Part shown: in pieces, positions 17,197 to 26,000 of the stretch
Position numbering within the stretch: position 1 is the first letter of the stretch
Layout of the letters: each line of letters starts with the position of its first letter
NCBI RefSeq assembly: GCF_041820985.1
Contig: NZ_JBGUAU010000004.1
Location: 1 to 64,000 of the forward strand
Direction: 5' to 3'
From: Evansella sp041820985
GTDB taxonomy: Bacteria > Bacillota > Bacilli > Bacillales > Salisediminibacteriaceae
DNA length: 64,000 bases
The notes under the pieces: model-generated
Told to the model about the DNA's origin: nothing
Database searches by the model: none
What the model saw: the letters and a program-made list of their open reading frames with translations, nothing else
Program-made: the position numbers and the translations under genes

Positions 17197-17226
17197 TTGA
17201 CGCTTTTTATTGATTTCCTGTATACT
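17197..17226 (+). promoter_or_regulatory. SigA promoter of sigH
   Basis: TTGACG (17197-17202) and TATACT (17221-17226) are 18 bp apart. In B. subtilis sigH is transcribed by SigA and repressed by AbrB; an AbrB site cannot be called by eye here. Confidence 0.75.
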
Positions 17227-17340
17227 ATTTCTATATTTAGACAATTCCATTTGTATAAAAAAAACGTAAAATAAAATCTATAGAGTGATTCTTAAAATAA
17301 CTCTATTAATGGAGAAAAAAGTCAGGGGCGGAGGGATCGC

Positions 17341-17985
17341 ATGACTTTAGACCTTATCGAGATAGCTAAATATGAAGGTATTGAAGATGAAAATCTCGTA
17401 GAATACGTACGTGAAGGGGATAGTTCTGCTCTTGAATACTTAATTACTAAGTACAAAAATTTTGTTCGTGCAAAAGCGCGATCCTACTTTTTAATTGGGG
17501 CAGACCATGAAGATATCGTACAAGAAGGAATGATTGGTCTATACAAAGCGATTCGTGATTTTAAAGGAGACAAGCTTTCATCCTTTAAAGCATTTGCTGA
17601 GCTGTGTATTACAAGACAAATTATTACAGCAATTAAGACTGCGACACGGCAGAAGCATATACCGTTAAATTCGTATGTGTCGCTCGATAAGCCTATCTAT
17701 GATGAAGAATCAGATCGTACACTTTTAGATGTAATAATTGGTACTAAAGTAAGTGATCCAGAAGAATTATTAATAAATCAGGAAGAATTTGATGATATAG
17801 AATTGAAAATGGGCGAGATTTTAAGTGATCTAGAACGGAAGGTCTTAATGCTCTATTTGGATGGACGTAGTTATCAAGAAATTTCTGGTGATTTAAATAG
17901 ACATGTAAAATCTATAGATAATGCATTACAACGAGTAAAAAGAAAACTTGAGAGATACGTAGAATTAAAAGGCGTAAAGCTATAA
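17341..17985 (+). CDS. sigH: RNA polymerase sigma factor SigH
   Basis: SigH directs early stationary-phase, competence and sporulation-initiation genes. The 214-residue protein has region 2 (HEDIVQEGMIGLYKAIRDF, the core-binding and -10 region, about residues 57-75) and region 4 with a helix-turn-helix near the C terminus (LDGRSYQEISGDLNRHVKSI). The ATG follows GGCGGAGGG. Its presence suggests a spore-forming lifestyle but does not prove it. A terminator follows. Confidence 0.96.
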   Translation: MTLDLIEIAKYEGIEDENLVEYVREGDSSALEYLITKYKNFVRAKARSYFLIGADHEDIVQEGMIGLYKAIRDFKGDKLSSFKAFAELCITRQIITAIKTATRQKHIPLNSYVSLDKPIYDEESDRTLLDVIIGTKVSDPEELLINQEEFDDIELKMGEILSDLERKVLMLYLDGRSYQEISGDLNRHVKSIDNALQRVKRKLERYVELKGVKL

Positions 17986-18009
17986 AACAGGGAGAACCCC
18001 TGTTTTATT
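17984..18009 (+). terminator. Terminator after sigH
   Basis: AAAACAGGG pairs with CCCTGTTTT around a short loop, overlapping the sigH stop codon and followed by ATTTT. Confidence 0.7.
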
Positions 18010-18142
18010 TTATCTCTAAAAAAGTTGTCTGATTTGTGAAAAACAGTGAGCATACTTCTTATTCTAGAAAGCTTATGAATCAATTTGTAAGCGCATTTAC
18101 AGGCGACTTTAGTTTAACTTTTGGTGATATCAAAAAAAGTAC

Positions 18143-18171
18143 TTATGAAAATAGGGAAATTCGTCTACAAT
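18143..18171 (+). promoter_or_regulatory. Weak promoter candidate for rpmG-secE-nusG
   Basis: TTATGA (18143-18148) and TACAAT (18166-18171) are 17 bp apart. It is the best candidate between the sigH terminator and rpmG, but the -35 box is poor. Confidence 0.35.
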
Positions 18172-18259
18172 GAAGATGGCTAGCAGTGATTGACACTTCC
18201 CAATCCCTATGATAAGTTTTAACAGTGTGTATTGTTTTTTAGTGAAAAGGAGTTTGGTT

Positions 18260-18409
18260 ATGTCACAAAAAGCGGTTCTCTCATGTGACGTATGTAAATC
18301 TAGAAATTATTCTACTACCAAAACAGAGCAAAATAGGACAACCCGCTTACAAATGAATAAATTTTGTAAAACGTGCGGAAAGCATACAGCCCATGTAGAA
18401 ACAAAGTGA
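18260..18409 (+). CDS. rpmG: Ribosomal protein L33
   Basis: A 49-residue large-subunit protein. It carries two intact CxxC motifs (CDVC and CKTC), so it is a zinc-binding (C+) form of L33; Bacilli often carry a zinc-free paralogue elsewhere. ATG 18260 follows AAAAGGAG and gives the normal length; an upstream in-frame start at 18209 adds residues unrelated to L33. It precedes secE, as in other Firmicutes. Confidence 0.95.
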   Translation: MSQKAVLSCDVCKSRNYSTTKTEQNRTTRLQMNKFCKTCGKHTAHVETK

Positions 18410-18453
18410 TGTTAAATAGATAATTTAGAGGATTAATGATGGAGGTGCAAATC

Positions 18454-18648
18454 ATGGCTAGTGCGATCAAAAACACGACGAAGTTTTTAAAAGATGTATC
18501 TACGGAAATGAAGCGAGTATCTTGGCCAAAACGTAAAGAACTTACAAGGTATACAATTGTGGTTGTAGCAACAGTATTATTTATTGCAGTTTTCTTTGCG
18601 ATTGTTGATTCTGGAATTTCTGCTCTTATCCGCGGAATTTTAAATTAA
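18454..18648 (+). CDS. secE: Preprotein translocase subunit SecE
   Basis: SecE is the small clamp of the SecYEG channel. The 64-residue protein has the amphipathic segment FLKDVSTEMKRVSWPKRKEL followed by one membrane helix (about residues 35-57), the single-span form typical of Gram-positives. ATG 18454 follows GGAGGTG; the in-frame ATGs before it precede the binding site. Confidence 0.95.
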   Translation: MASAIKNTTKFLKDVSTEMKRVSWPKRKELTRYTIVVVATVLFIAVFFAIVDSGISALIRGILN

Positions 18649-18784
18649 TATATTAGGATCAAAAACAGTTATAATTCTTATGAATGTTTAGCTTAAGGCT
18701 CTGTCTAGAGACCTGTGCTTTTCTATTTTGAGTGAAAATCTAGTTTTGCAAGAGGAGGGAAAGGACAAACTTGTCCCATATGTA

Positions 18785-19318
18785 ATGGAAAAAAATTGGT
18801 ACGTTGTTCACACTTATTCTGGTTATGAGAATAAAGTGAAGACAAATTTGGAAAAACGTGTAGAATCAATGGACATGACAGATAAAATTTTTCGTGTTCT
18901 TGTTCCAGTTGAAGAAGAAACAGAAATCAAAAATGGAAAAAGTAAACAAGTTACAAAGAAAGTTTTTCCAGGGTATGTTATCGTAGAAATGGTGATGACG
19001 GATGATTCGTGGTATGTAGTTCGTAATACTCCCGGTGTGACTGGTTTTGTAGGTTCAGCAGGTGCAGGTTCTAAACCGACTGCACTATTACCTGAAGAGG
19101 TAGATAACATTTTGAAACAAATGGGAGTAGAAGCTCCAAGAGCAGAAATTGATTTTGAACTGAAGGAATCTGTCAAGGTTAAAGAAGGACCATTTGCCAA
19201 TTTTATCGGAACGGTAGAAGATATTTATACGGATAAACATAAGATTAAAGTTCATGTAAATATGTTTGGTCGTGAAACTCCTGTAGAATTAGATTTTACT
19301 CAAGTAGAAAAATTATGA
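18785..19318 (+). CDS. nusG: Transcription termination/antitermination protein NusG
   Basis: NusG binds RNA polymerase and controls pausing and termination. The NGN domain starts KNWYVVHTYSGYE and includes the FPGYV and TPGVTGFVG motifs; a KOW domain (about residues 125-177) ends the protein. ATG 18785 gives the usual 177 residues. The only strong ribosome binding site, AGGAGG at 18753-18758, is 26 nt upstream, separated by a small hairpin (18763-18776). In-frame TTG codons at 18728 and 18746 lack binding sites and would add non-conserved residues. Confidence 0.95.
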   Translation: MEKNWYVVHTYSGYENKVKTNLEKRVESMDMTDKIFRVLVPVEEETEIKNGKSKQVTKKVFPGYVIVEMVMTDDSWYVVRNTPGVTGFVGSAGAGSKPTALLPEEVDNILKQMGVEAPRAEIDFELKESVKVKEGPFANFIGTVEDIYTDKHKIKVHVNMFGRETPVELDFTQVEKL

Positions 19319-19338
19319 TTATCTAATTTGAAAAAAAC

Positions 19339-19367
19339 TTGCTATCTTATTGGCGAAGTGATAAAAT
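19339..19367 (+). promoter_or_regulatory. Promoter of rplK-rplA
   Basis: TTGCTA (19339-19344) and TAAAAT (19362-19367) are 17 bp apart, and the TGA before the -10 makes it an extended -10 promoter. Transcription would start at about 19374. Confidence 0.65.
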
Positions 19368-19384
19368 CTTAATGTTGTTAATGT

Positions 19385-19410
19385 ACGTGAACACTTCGTT
19401 CACGTTTTTT
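19385..19410 (+). terminator. Terminator-like hairpin in the rplK leader
   Basis: ACGTGAAC (19385-19392) pairs with GTTCACGT (19398-19405), followed by T-run to 19410. It lies only about 10 nt after the predicted rplK transcription start. It can also terminate read-through from nusG. Two more hairpins follow: CTGCA/TGCAG (19412-19424) and GAGCAATT/AATTGCTC (19439-19464). Confidence 0.7.
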
Positions 19411-19500
19411 CCTGCAAAAATGCAGATATTGAGTGGGAGAGCAATTAAAACTAATAAATTGCTCGGTTTACCACATCACGGACTTAAGGAGGTGTGTCGC

Positions 19501-19926
19501 GTGGCTAAAAAGGTCATTAAAGTTGTAAAATTGCAAATTCCTGCTGGTAAAGCTAATCCAGCACCGCCGGTAGGTCCAGCATTGGGTCAAGCTGGTGTTA
19601 ATATCATGGGATTCTGTAAAGAATTTAACGCTCGTACACAAGAACAAGCGGGCTTAATTATTCCAGTAGAGATCACGGTATTTGAAGACCGTTCATTTAC
19701 ATTTATCACTAAAACTCCACCTGCAGCAGTTCTTTTAAAGAAAGCAGCTGGAATTGAAACAGCATCCGGTGAACCTAATACTAAAAAGGTTGCAACACTG
19801 AAGCGTGATAAAGTTCGAGAAATCGCAGAAACAAAAATGCCAGACCTTAACGCAGCTGATGTAGAAGCAGCGATGCGTATGGTTGAAGGTACTGCACGTA
19901 GCATGGGTATTGTTATTGAAGACTAA
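19501..19926 (+). CDS. rplK: Ribosomal protein L11
   Basis: L11 binds the GTPase centre of 23S rRNA and is needed for RelA activation. The N-terminal PPVGPALGQAGVNIMGFCKEFN and C-terminal SMGIVIED regions are typical. The GTG start lies eight bases after AAGGAGG and gives 141 residues; upstream in-frame codons belong to the leader. Cotranscribed with rplA. Confidence 0.98.
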   Translation: MAKKVIKVVKLQIPAGKANPAPPVGPALGQAGVNIMGFCKEFNARTQEQAGLIIPVEITVFEDRSFTFITKTPPAAVLLKKAAGIETASGEPNTKKVATLKRDKVREIAETKMPDLNAADVEAAMRMVEGTARSMGIVIED

Positions 19927-19943
19927 TACACATGTGTATAACG

Positions 19944-19995
19944 AGGTTGCGAGAAAAGGATAATATCCTACCTACTTTTTGTAGGTTCGCAACCT
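19944..19995 (+). other. Three-way-junction hairpin between rplK and rplA
   Basis: AGGTTGCGA (19944-19952) pairs with TCGCAACCT (19987-19995). Inside are two small hairpins, AGGAT/ATCCT and CCTAC/GTAGG. The fold sits in the intercistronic gap, about 50 nt before rplA, and could be a control site for L1 or a processing site. Its role is inference. Confidence 0.5.
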
Positions 19996-20044
19996 TTATT
20001 AGTGGGAGGTATAACCGCTAAAACCACAATGAGGAGGAAATGAA

Positions 20045-20740
20045 ATGGCTAAGAAGGGTAAAAAATACGTTGACGCGTTAAAACTCGTTGATCGTGAAAA
20101 AGTATATGAAGTTTCTGAAGCTGTTGAATTAGTGAAAAAAACAGCTACAGCTAAATTTGATGAAACAGTAGAATTCGCTGCTAGATTAGGTGTTGATCCT
20201 AAGAAAGCGGATCAACAAATCCGTGGAGCGGTAGTTCTTCCAAATGGTACTGGTAAAACTCAAAAAGTACTTGTTTTTGCTAAGGGAGATAAAGCGAAAG
20301 AAGCTGAAGCTGCAGGTGCAGATTTTGTTGGGGAAGAGGACTTAATCAACAAAGTAAGTCAAGGTTGGTTTGACTTTGACGTTGTTGTTGCTACTCCTGA
20401 CATGATGGCGCAAGTAGGTAAATTAGGTCGTACACTTGGACCAAAAGGCTTAATGCCAAACCCTAAAACAGGAACAGTAACATTTGATGTTACAAAAGCT
20501 GTTAATGAAATCAAAGCTGGTAAAGTAGAATACCGCGTTGATAAATCTGGTAATATTCATGTGCCAATTGGAAAAGTTTCTTTTGATGAGCAAAAACTTG
20601 TTGAAAACTTCAATACTATCGTTGAGACATTACTAAAAGCTAAACCAGCTGCTGCTAAAGGTACTTATATGAGAAACGTAGCAATCGCATCTACTATGGG
20701 TCCTGGTATGAAGGTAAATGTTTCCGGTATTAAACTTTAA
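20045..20740 (+). CDS. rplA: Ribosomal protein L1
   Basis: L1 forms the mobile stalk beside the E site and is a known translational repressor of its own mRNA in many bacteria. The 231-residue protein has the conserved LGPKGLMPNPKTGTV motif (about residues 137-151) and the C-terminal MGPGMKVN. The ATG follows GAGGAGG. It is the second gene after rplK, separated by a structured gap. Confidence 0.98.
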   Translation: MAKKGKKYVDALKLVDREKVYEVSEAVELVKKTATAKFDETVEFAARLGVDPKKADQQIRGAVVLPNGTGKTQKVLVFAKGDKAKEAEAAGADFVGEEDLINKVSQGWFDFDVVVATPDMMAQVGKLGRTLGPKGLMPNPKTGTVTFDVTKAVNEIKAGKVEYRVDKSGNIHVPIGKVSFDEQKLVENFNTIVETLLKAKPAAAKGTYMRNVAIASTMGPGMKVNVSGIKL

Positions 20741-20747
20741 TAAATAG

Positions 20748-20776
20748 TTGACTTCAATAATTTGAAGTTATATACT
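20748..20776 (+). promoter_or_regulatory. SigA promoter of rplJ-rplL
   Basis: TTGACT (20748-20753) and TATACT (20771-20776) are 17 bp apart, just after rplA. Confidence 0.75.
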
Positions 20777-20782
20777 AATGAT

Positions 20783-20925
20783 TGTAAATTTTATATAACT
20801 CATACCGTAGACAGTAGGAGCAAGGAATTGCTTAATTCCCTACCGAGGTTCGTAATGTAATGAAACCTATTTTGATATAATAGGTACTATATATTACTGC
20901 CTTCATGTCTTGCATGAAGGCATTT
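20783..20925 (+). ncRNA. L10 ribosomal protein leader
   Basis: The leader contains ACCGTAGACAGTAGG and the facing CCTACCGAGGTTCG, the conserved parts of the Firmicutes L10 leader bound by the L10-L12 complex. A terminator-like stem TGCCTTCATG/CATGAAGGCA (20898-20922) followed by TTTATT closes it. Excess L10 would reduce rplJ-rplL expression. Confidence 0.85.
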
Positions 20926-20969
20926 ATTATGCCAACGGTATGTTTAACCATTTAACAGGAGGTGTCAAA

Positions 20970-21470
20970 ATGGGTGCAGTAATTGAAAAGAAAAAACAAG
21001 TTGTACACGAAATTGCAGAAAAATTACAAGCTAGCCAATCAACAATTGTTGTTGACTACCGTGGACTTGATGTTGCTGAGGTAACTGAACTTCGTAAGCA
21101 ACTACGTGAAGCAGGCGTAGACTTCAAAGTTTATAAAAATACATTAGCTCGTCGTGCCACTGAAATAGCTGGTCTTACAGACCTTGATGCAAATTTAGTT
21201 GGTCCAACTGCAATTGCATTCAGTAACGAAGATGTTATTGCTCCAGCAAAAGTACTAGCTGGATTCGCAAAAAAACATGATGCTTTAGAAATTAAAGCTG
21301 GTGTTATTGAAGGTAAAGTAGTTTCTGTTGATGAAGTTAAAGCTATTGCTGATCTTCCATCACGCGAAGGATTACTATCTATGCTACTCAGCGTTTTACA
21401 AGCTCCAATCCGAAACTTTGCATTGGCTACAAAAGCTGTTGCAGATCAAAAGGAAGAGCAAGGAGCATAA
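20970..21470 (+). CDS. rplJ: Ribosomal protein L10
   Basis: L10 anchors L7/L12 dimers to the ribosome stalk. The 166-residue protein has the rRNA-binding N-terminal domain (VDYRGL, TELRKQLREAGVDFKVYKNTLARRA) and a C-terminal helix for L12 binding. ATG 20970 follows AGGAGGTG; codons upstream belong to the leader. It is regulated by the L10 leader. Confidence 0.98.
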   Translation: MGAVIEKKKQVVHEIAEKLQASQSTIVVDYRGLDVAEVTELRKQLREAGVDFKVYKNTLARRATEIAGLTDLDANLVGPTAIAFSNEDVIAPAKVLAGFAKKHDALEIKAGVIEGKVVSVDEVKAIADLPSREGLLSMLLSVLQAPIRNFALATKAVADQKEEQGA

Positions 21471-21543
21471 GAGTTCCAAGCATTTTTTCAAACATAGCCT
21501 AATGGCTAACACTTAAAAAACCAATAATGGGAGGAAACATAAA

Positions 21544-21906
21544 ATGACTAAAGAGCAAATTATTGAAGCTGTAAAAGAAATGACTGTTTTAGAATTAAAC
21601 GATCTTGTAAAAGCAATTGAGGAAGAGTTTGGCGTAACTGCTGCTGCACCTGTTGCTGTAGCTGGTGGCGGAGCTGCTGAAGCTGTAGAAGAAAAAACTG
21701 AGTTTGACGTAGTTCTTGCATCTGCTGGTGGTTCTAAAATCAACGTAATCAAAGTGGTTCGTGAGATCACTGGTTTAGGATTAAAAGATGCAAAAGCTCT
21801 TGTTGATGGTGCTCCTGCTGCAGTTAAAGAAGGCGTATCTAAAGATGAAGCTGAAGAAATGAAAGCTAAACTTGAAGAAGCTGGTGCTTCTGTAGAAGTT
21901 AAGTAA
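21544..21906 (+). CDS. rplL: Ribosomal protein L7/L12
   Basis: The stalk protein recruits translational GTPases. The N-terminal dimerisation domain (MTKEQIIEAVKEMTVLEL), the Ala/Gly-rich hinge and the C-terminal factor-binding domain (KINVIKVVREITGLGLKDAK) are all present in 120 residues. It follows GGGAGG and ends at a strong terminator. Confidence 0.98.
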   Translation: MTKEQIIEAVKEMTVLELNDLVKAIEEEFGVTAAAPVAVAGGGAAEAVEEKTEFDVVLASAGGSKINVIKVVREITGLGLKDAKALVDGAPAAVKEGVSKDEAEEMKAKLEEAGASVEVK

Positions 21907-21923
21907 TTTTGACAAAAACCTCC

Positions 21924-21956
21924 AAAACTCGCTTTGTTAGCAAAGCGAGTTTTTTG
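21924..21956 (+). terminator. Terminator after rplL
   Basis: AAAACTCGCTTTG pairs with CAAAGCGAGTTTT around a short TTAG loop, followed by a T-run. Confidence 0.9.
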
Positions 21957-22115
21957 CACTATCTATAAATAAGTTTTTCACACAAAACGATCATAAGAGA
22001 AAATAAAAATTTATAAATAAAGAATGGAACTAGTAAAACTTGGTAATGCTGTTAAGGTGTTTTCAGAAATGCATTTGTGAGACTGTTTCATTATAAGTAA
22101 GAGGGTGTTGTGTAT

Positions 22116-22718
22116 ATGGGGGATCATTACTATAATGAGAAGCCGACAGTAGAAAGTGATCGTAAAAAAATCACGGAGACAATAGCAGGAGAAACTTTAC
22201 ATTTTACAGTAGATTCAGGTGTTTTCTCAAAGAAGGGTATAGACTATGGTTCGAAACTATTAGTGGAATCCTTTCAATTTCATGGATTGGAAGGTTCATT
22301 ATGTGATGTTGGTTGCGGTTGGGGTCCTATTGGACTAACGTTAGCAAAAAAATATCCTTCTAAAAAAGTTTCGATGATAGATATTAATGAAAGAGCAGTA
22401 GAGTTGACCAAGTTGAATGCACAGCGTAATAACATTAATAATGTATCAGTCTTCCAAAATGATCTGTTAAAAGGTCAAAAAGAGGAAAGTTTCGCAGTTA
22501 TTCTAACAAACCCTCCAATTCGAGCAGGGAAAGAAGTTATTTTTCATCTGTACGAACAAGCTTTTCGTTGTCTTAAGCCCGATGGAGAGTTGTGGATTGT
22601 TATTCAAAAGAAACAAGGGGCGCCATCTACAATTAATAAATTAGAGACTATAGGCTTAGATACGGAAATAGTAAAAAAGTCAAAGGGATATTTTATTCTA
22701 AAAGGAAAAAAATGTTGA
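22116..22718 (+). CDS. ybxB: RsmC-like class I methyltransferase (YbxB)
   Basis: A SAM-dependent methyltransferase of the RsmC/MTS family, which contains 16S rRNA guanine-N2 methyltransferases. Motif I is DVGCGWGPIG (about residues 67-76), the acidic MIDINERAVEL follows, and the catalytic motif is NPPIRAG. The 200-residue protein matches YbxB, found between rplL and rpoB in Bacilli. ATG 22116 has GAGGG at good spacing; GTG 22110 is too close. The rRNA target is inferred from the family. Confidence 0.88.
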   Translation: MGDHYYNEKPTVESDRKKITETIAGETLHFTVDSGVFSKKGIDYGSKLLVESFQFHGLEGSLCDVGCGWGPIGLTLAKKYPSKKVSMIDINERAVELTKLNAQRNNINNVSVFQNDLLKGQKEESFAVILTNPPIRAGKEVIFHLYEQAFRCLKPDGELWIVIQKKQGAPSTINKLETIGLDTEIVKKSKGYFILKGKKC

Positions 22719-22744
22719 CTCTGTTTATGTGTTGTGTTAATGTT
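22716..22744 (+). promoter_or_regulatory. Promoter candidate for rpoB
   Basis: TTGACT (22716-22721), overlapping the methyltransferase stop, and TAATGT (22739-22744) are 17 bp apart. The -10 box is imperfect. Confidence 0.4.
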
Positions 22745-22811
22745 ATTTAATGCGTATGAACTGTTAAAATGAAAATAGGGTTAATATGCTTAAAATATAG
22801 GAGATGTGTAT

Positions 22812-22886
22812 AAAAAGGGTAATTTTGGACAAACTAGTTAACGTCTTTTATGCCTTTCTGATGGTACGAGGCTTTATGCCCTTTTT
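22812..22886 (+). promoter_or_regulatory. Terminator-like structure in the rpoB leader
   Basis: AAAAAGGG (22812-22819) can pair with CCCTTTTT (22879-22886), which runs into T-runs, enclosing about 60 nt with the direct repeat TTTATGCC. The roughly 290-nt leader before rpoB could hold an attenuator; pairing is AT-rich, so the call is tentative. Confidence 0.3.
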
Positions 22887-23032
22887 TTATTTTTAAAAAA
22901 GGAAGTGTTTTTTTATACTTATATCTCTATTAGAAGTAAATCTGTAGGAACGTATTATTAAAATGTCTGTCAAAGAGTTGTTTTATACAATTCTTATGAT
23001 GATAAAAACGCTAGTTTTGAGGGGTGAAGCAG

Positions 23033-26000
23033 TTGACAGGTCAACTAGTTCAGTATGGACGCCACCGCCAGAGAAGAAGTTATGCCAGAATCAGTGAAGT
23101 ATTGGACCTTCCAAACTTGATTGAAATTCAAACAGCTTCTTATCAATGGTTTCTTGATGAGGGAATACGTGAGATGTTTCAGGATATCTCTCCAATTGAA
23201 GATTTCACTGGTAATTTGGTACTTGAGTTTATTGATTATAGCTTAGGTGAACCAAAATATTCAGTAGAAGAATCGAAGGAACGCGATGTAACATATTCTG
23301 CACCACTTCGTGTAAAAGTCCGTCTAATTAATAAGGAGACGGGGGAAGTGAAGGAACAAGAAGTTTTCATGGGAGACTTCCCATTGATGACTGATACAGG
23401 TACCTTTGTTATTAACGGTGCTGAACGTGTTATTGTATCACAGTTAGTTCGTTCTCCAAGTGTGTATTACAGCCAGAAGATGGATAAAAACGGTAAAAAA
23501 GGATTTACCGCTACTGTTATCCCTAATCGTGGTGCATGGTTGGAACTTGAAACGGATGCCAAGGATATTGTGTATGTAAGAATAGATCGTACACGTAAAA
23601 TCCCAGTAACCGTTCTTTTACGTGCTCTTGGCTTTGGAACTGATCAAGAGATCATTGAGCTCTTAGGGGAAGATGAATATCTCCGCAATACGCTCGAAAA
23701 AGATAATACAGATAGTAGCGAAAAAGCATTGCTAGAAATTTATGAGCGTTTACGACCAGGAGAACCTCCAACGGTTGATAATGCGAAAAGTTTGTTAGAG
23801 TCTCGTTTTTTTGACCCGAAACGTTATGATTTAGCAAATGTGGGTCGTTATAAAATGAATAAAAAGCTTCATATAAAAGATCGATTATTTAACCAACGAT
23901 TAGCAGAGACTCTAGTAGATCCTGAGACAGGGGAAGTGCTTGCTGAAGAAGGTGCACTCATTGACCGACGTTTGTTAGATCGATTAATTCCATACTTAGA
24001 AAACAATGTAGGGTTTAAACACTACACGTTACATGGTGGAGTTATAGAAGAAGAAGATGTAGAGTTACAATCTATTTTAATAAATGATCCAACTGCTCCG
24101 AATGATCAACCAATTCGTGTACTAGGTAACGGAATAGTAGAAAAAGCGGTGAAAAATATTACACCAGCAGATATTATTGCATCCATTAACTATTTCTTTA
24201 ACTTGTTACATGGAGTAGGAAACACGGATGATATTGATCACTTAGGTAATCGACGCCTTCGTTCTGTTGGGGAATTACTTCAAAATCAATTCCGAATCGG
24301 ATTATCAAGAATGGAACGTGTTGTGCGAGAGCGTATGTCTATTCAAGATGCTAACGTGATTACACCACAAGCCTTGATTAACATTCGACCGGTTATTGCG
24401 TCGATTAAAGAGTTCTTTGGATCCTCTCAGCTTTCACAATTTATGGACCAAACGAATCCATTGGCGGAACTTACACATAAACGTCGTTTATCAGCTCTTG
24501 GGCCAGGTGGATTGACACGTGAACGTGCGGGGTTTGAAGTGCGAGACGTTCACTACTCTCACTATGGTCGTATGTGTCCGATTGAAACTCCAGAGGGGCC
24601 GAACATTGGGTTAATTAACTCATTATCTAGTTTTGCGAAGGTAAATGAATTTGGATTCATGGAAACACCTTATCGTAAGGTAGATCATGAAACTGGACGA
24701 GTGAGTGCACAATTTGATTACTTAACAGCAGATGAAGAGGATAATTACGTTGTGGCACAGGCTAATGCTAGATTAGATGAAGACGGTGGATTTATTGATG
24801 AGAATATAATTTGTCGTTTCCGTGGTGAAAACATTATTGTGTCGAGAGATCGTGTAGACTACATGGACGTATCTCCAAAACAAGTAGTTTCTGCGGCAAC
24901 TGCATGTATTCCATTCTTAGAAAATGATGACTCTAACCGTGCATTAATGGGAGCGAACATGCAACGTCAAGCTGTTCCATTACTTCAACCAGAATCACCA
25001 CTTGTAGGTACTGGTATGGAGTATGTTTCTGCAAAAGATTCTGGTGCGGCAGTAGTTTCAAAACATAATGGACGCGTCGAAAGAGTAACAGCTAAATACG
25101 TTGAGATACGTTTAATAGAAGAGATTGACGGGAAACCGGTTGAAGGAGATAAAGTTCGATACAACCTTCAAAAGTTTGAACGATCTAACCAGGGAACTTG
25201 CTATAACCAACGCCCAATTGTTAGTGAAGGTAATATAGTTAAAAAAGGTGAAATTCTAGCAGACGGACCTTCTATGGAAGTAGGGGAGATGGCTCTAGGT
25301 CGAAACGTAATGGTTGGCTTTATGACATGGGAAGGTTATAACTATGAAGATGCGATTATCTTAAGTGAAAGACTTGTGAAAGATGATGTTTATACATCTG
25401 TTCATATTGAAGAATATGAGTCTGAAGCTCGTGATACCAAACTAGGACCTGAAGAAATAACAAGAGACATACCTAATGTTGGTGAAGATGCACTGAAGAA
25501 CCTTGATGAGCGTGGAATTATCCGAGTTGGTGCGGAAGTAAAAGACGGTGATATTCTTGTAGGAAAAGTAACCCCTAAGGGTGTTACAGAGCTTACTGCA
25601 GAAGAACGTTTATTACATGCTATCTTTGGTGAGAAAGCTCGTGAAGTTCGAGACACATCTTTACGTGCACCACATGGTGGTGATGGAATTGTCCTAGATG
25701 TTAAAGTGTTCAACCGTGAAGATGGGGATGAATTGCCACCAGGAGTGAATCAACTTGTACGTGTTTATATCGTTCAAAAGAGAAAGATTCACGAAGGAGA
25801 TAAAATGGCAGGTCGTCACGGTAACAAGGGTGTAATTTCTCGAATTCTCCCTGAAGAAGATATGCCATATTTACCAGATGGAACTCCTATTGATATCATG
25901 TTAAATCCATTAGGTGTACCGTCTCGTATGAACATCGGTCAAGTTTTAGAGTTGCATTTAGGTATGGCAGCTAGAAAATTAGGCATTCATGTAGCGAGTC

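Noticed and set aside
18728..18784. Longer NusG from TTG 18728
   Set aside because: No ribosome binding site precedes it and the added residues are not part of the conserved NusG N terminus; kept only as an alternative.
19339..19500. N-terminal extension of L11
   Set aside because: The region holds a promoter, terminator-like hairpin and other stems; GTG 19501 has a perfect binding site and gives family length.
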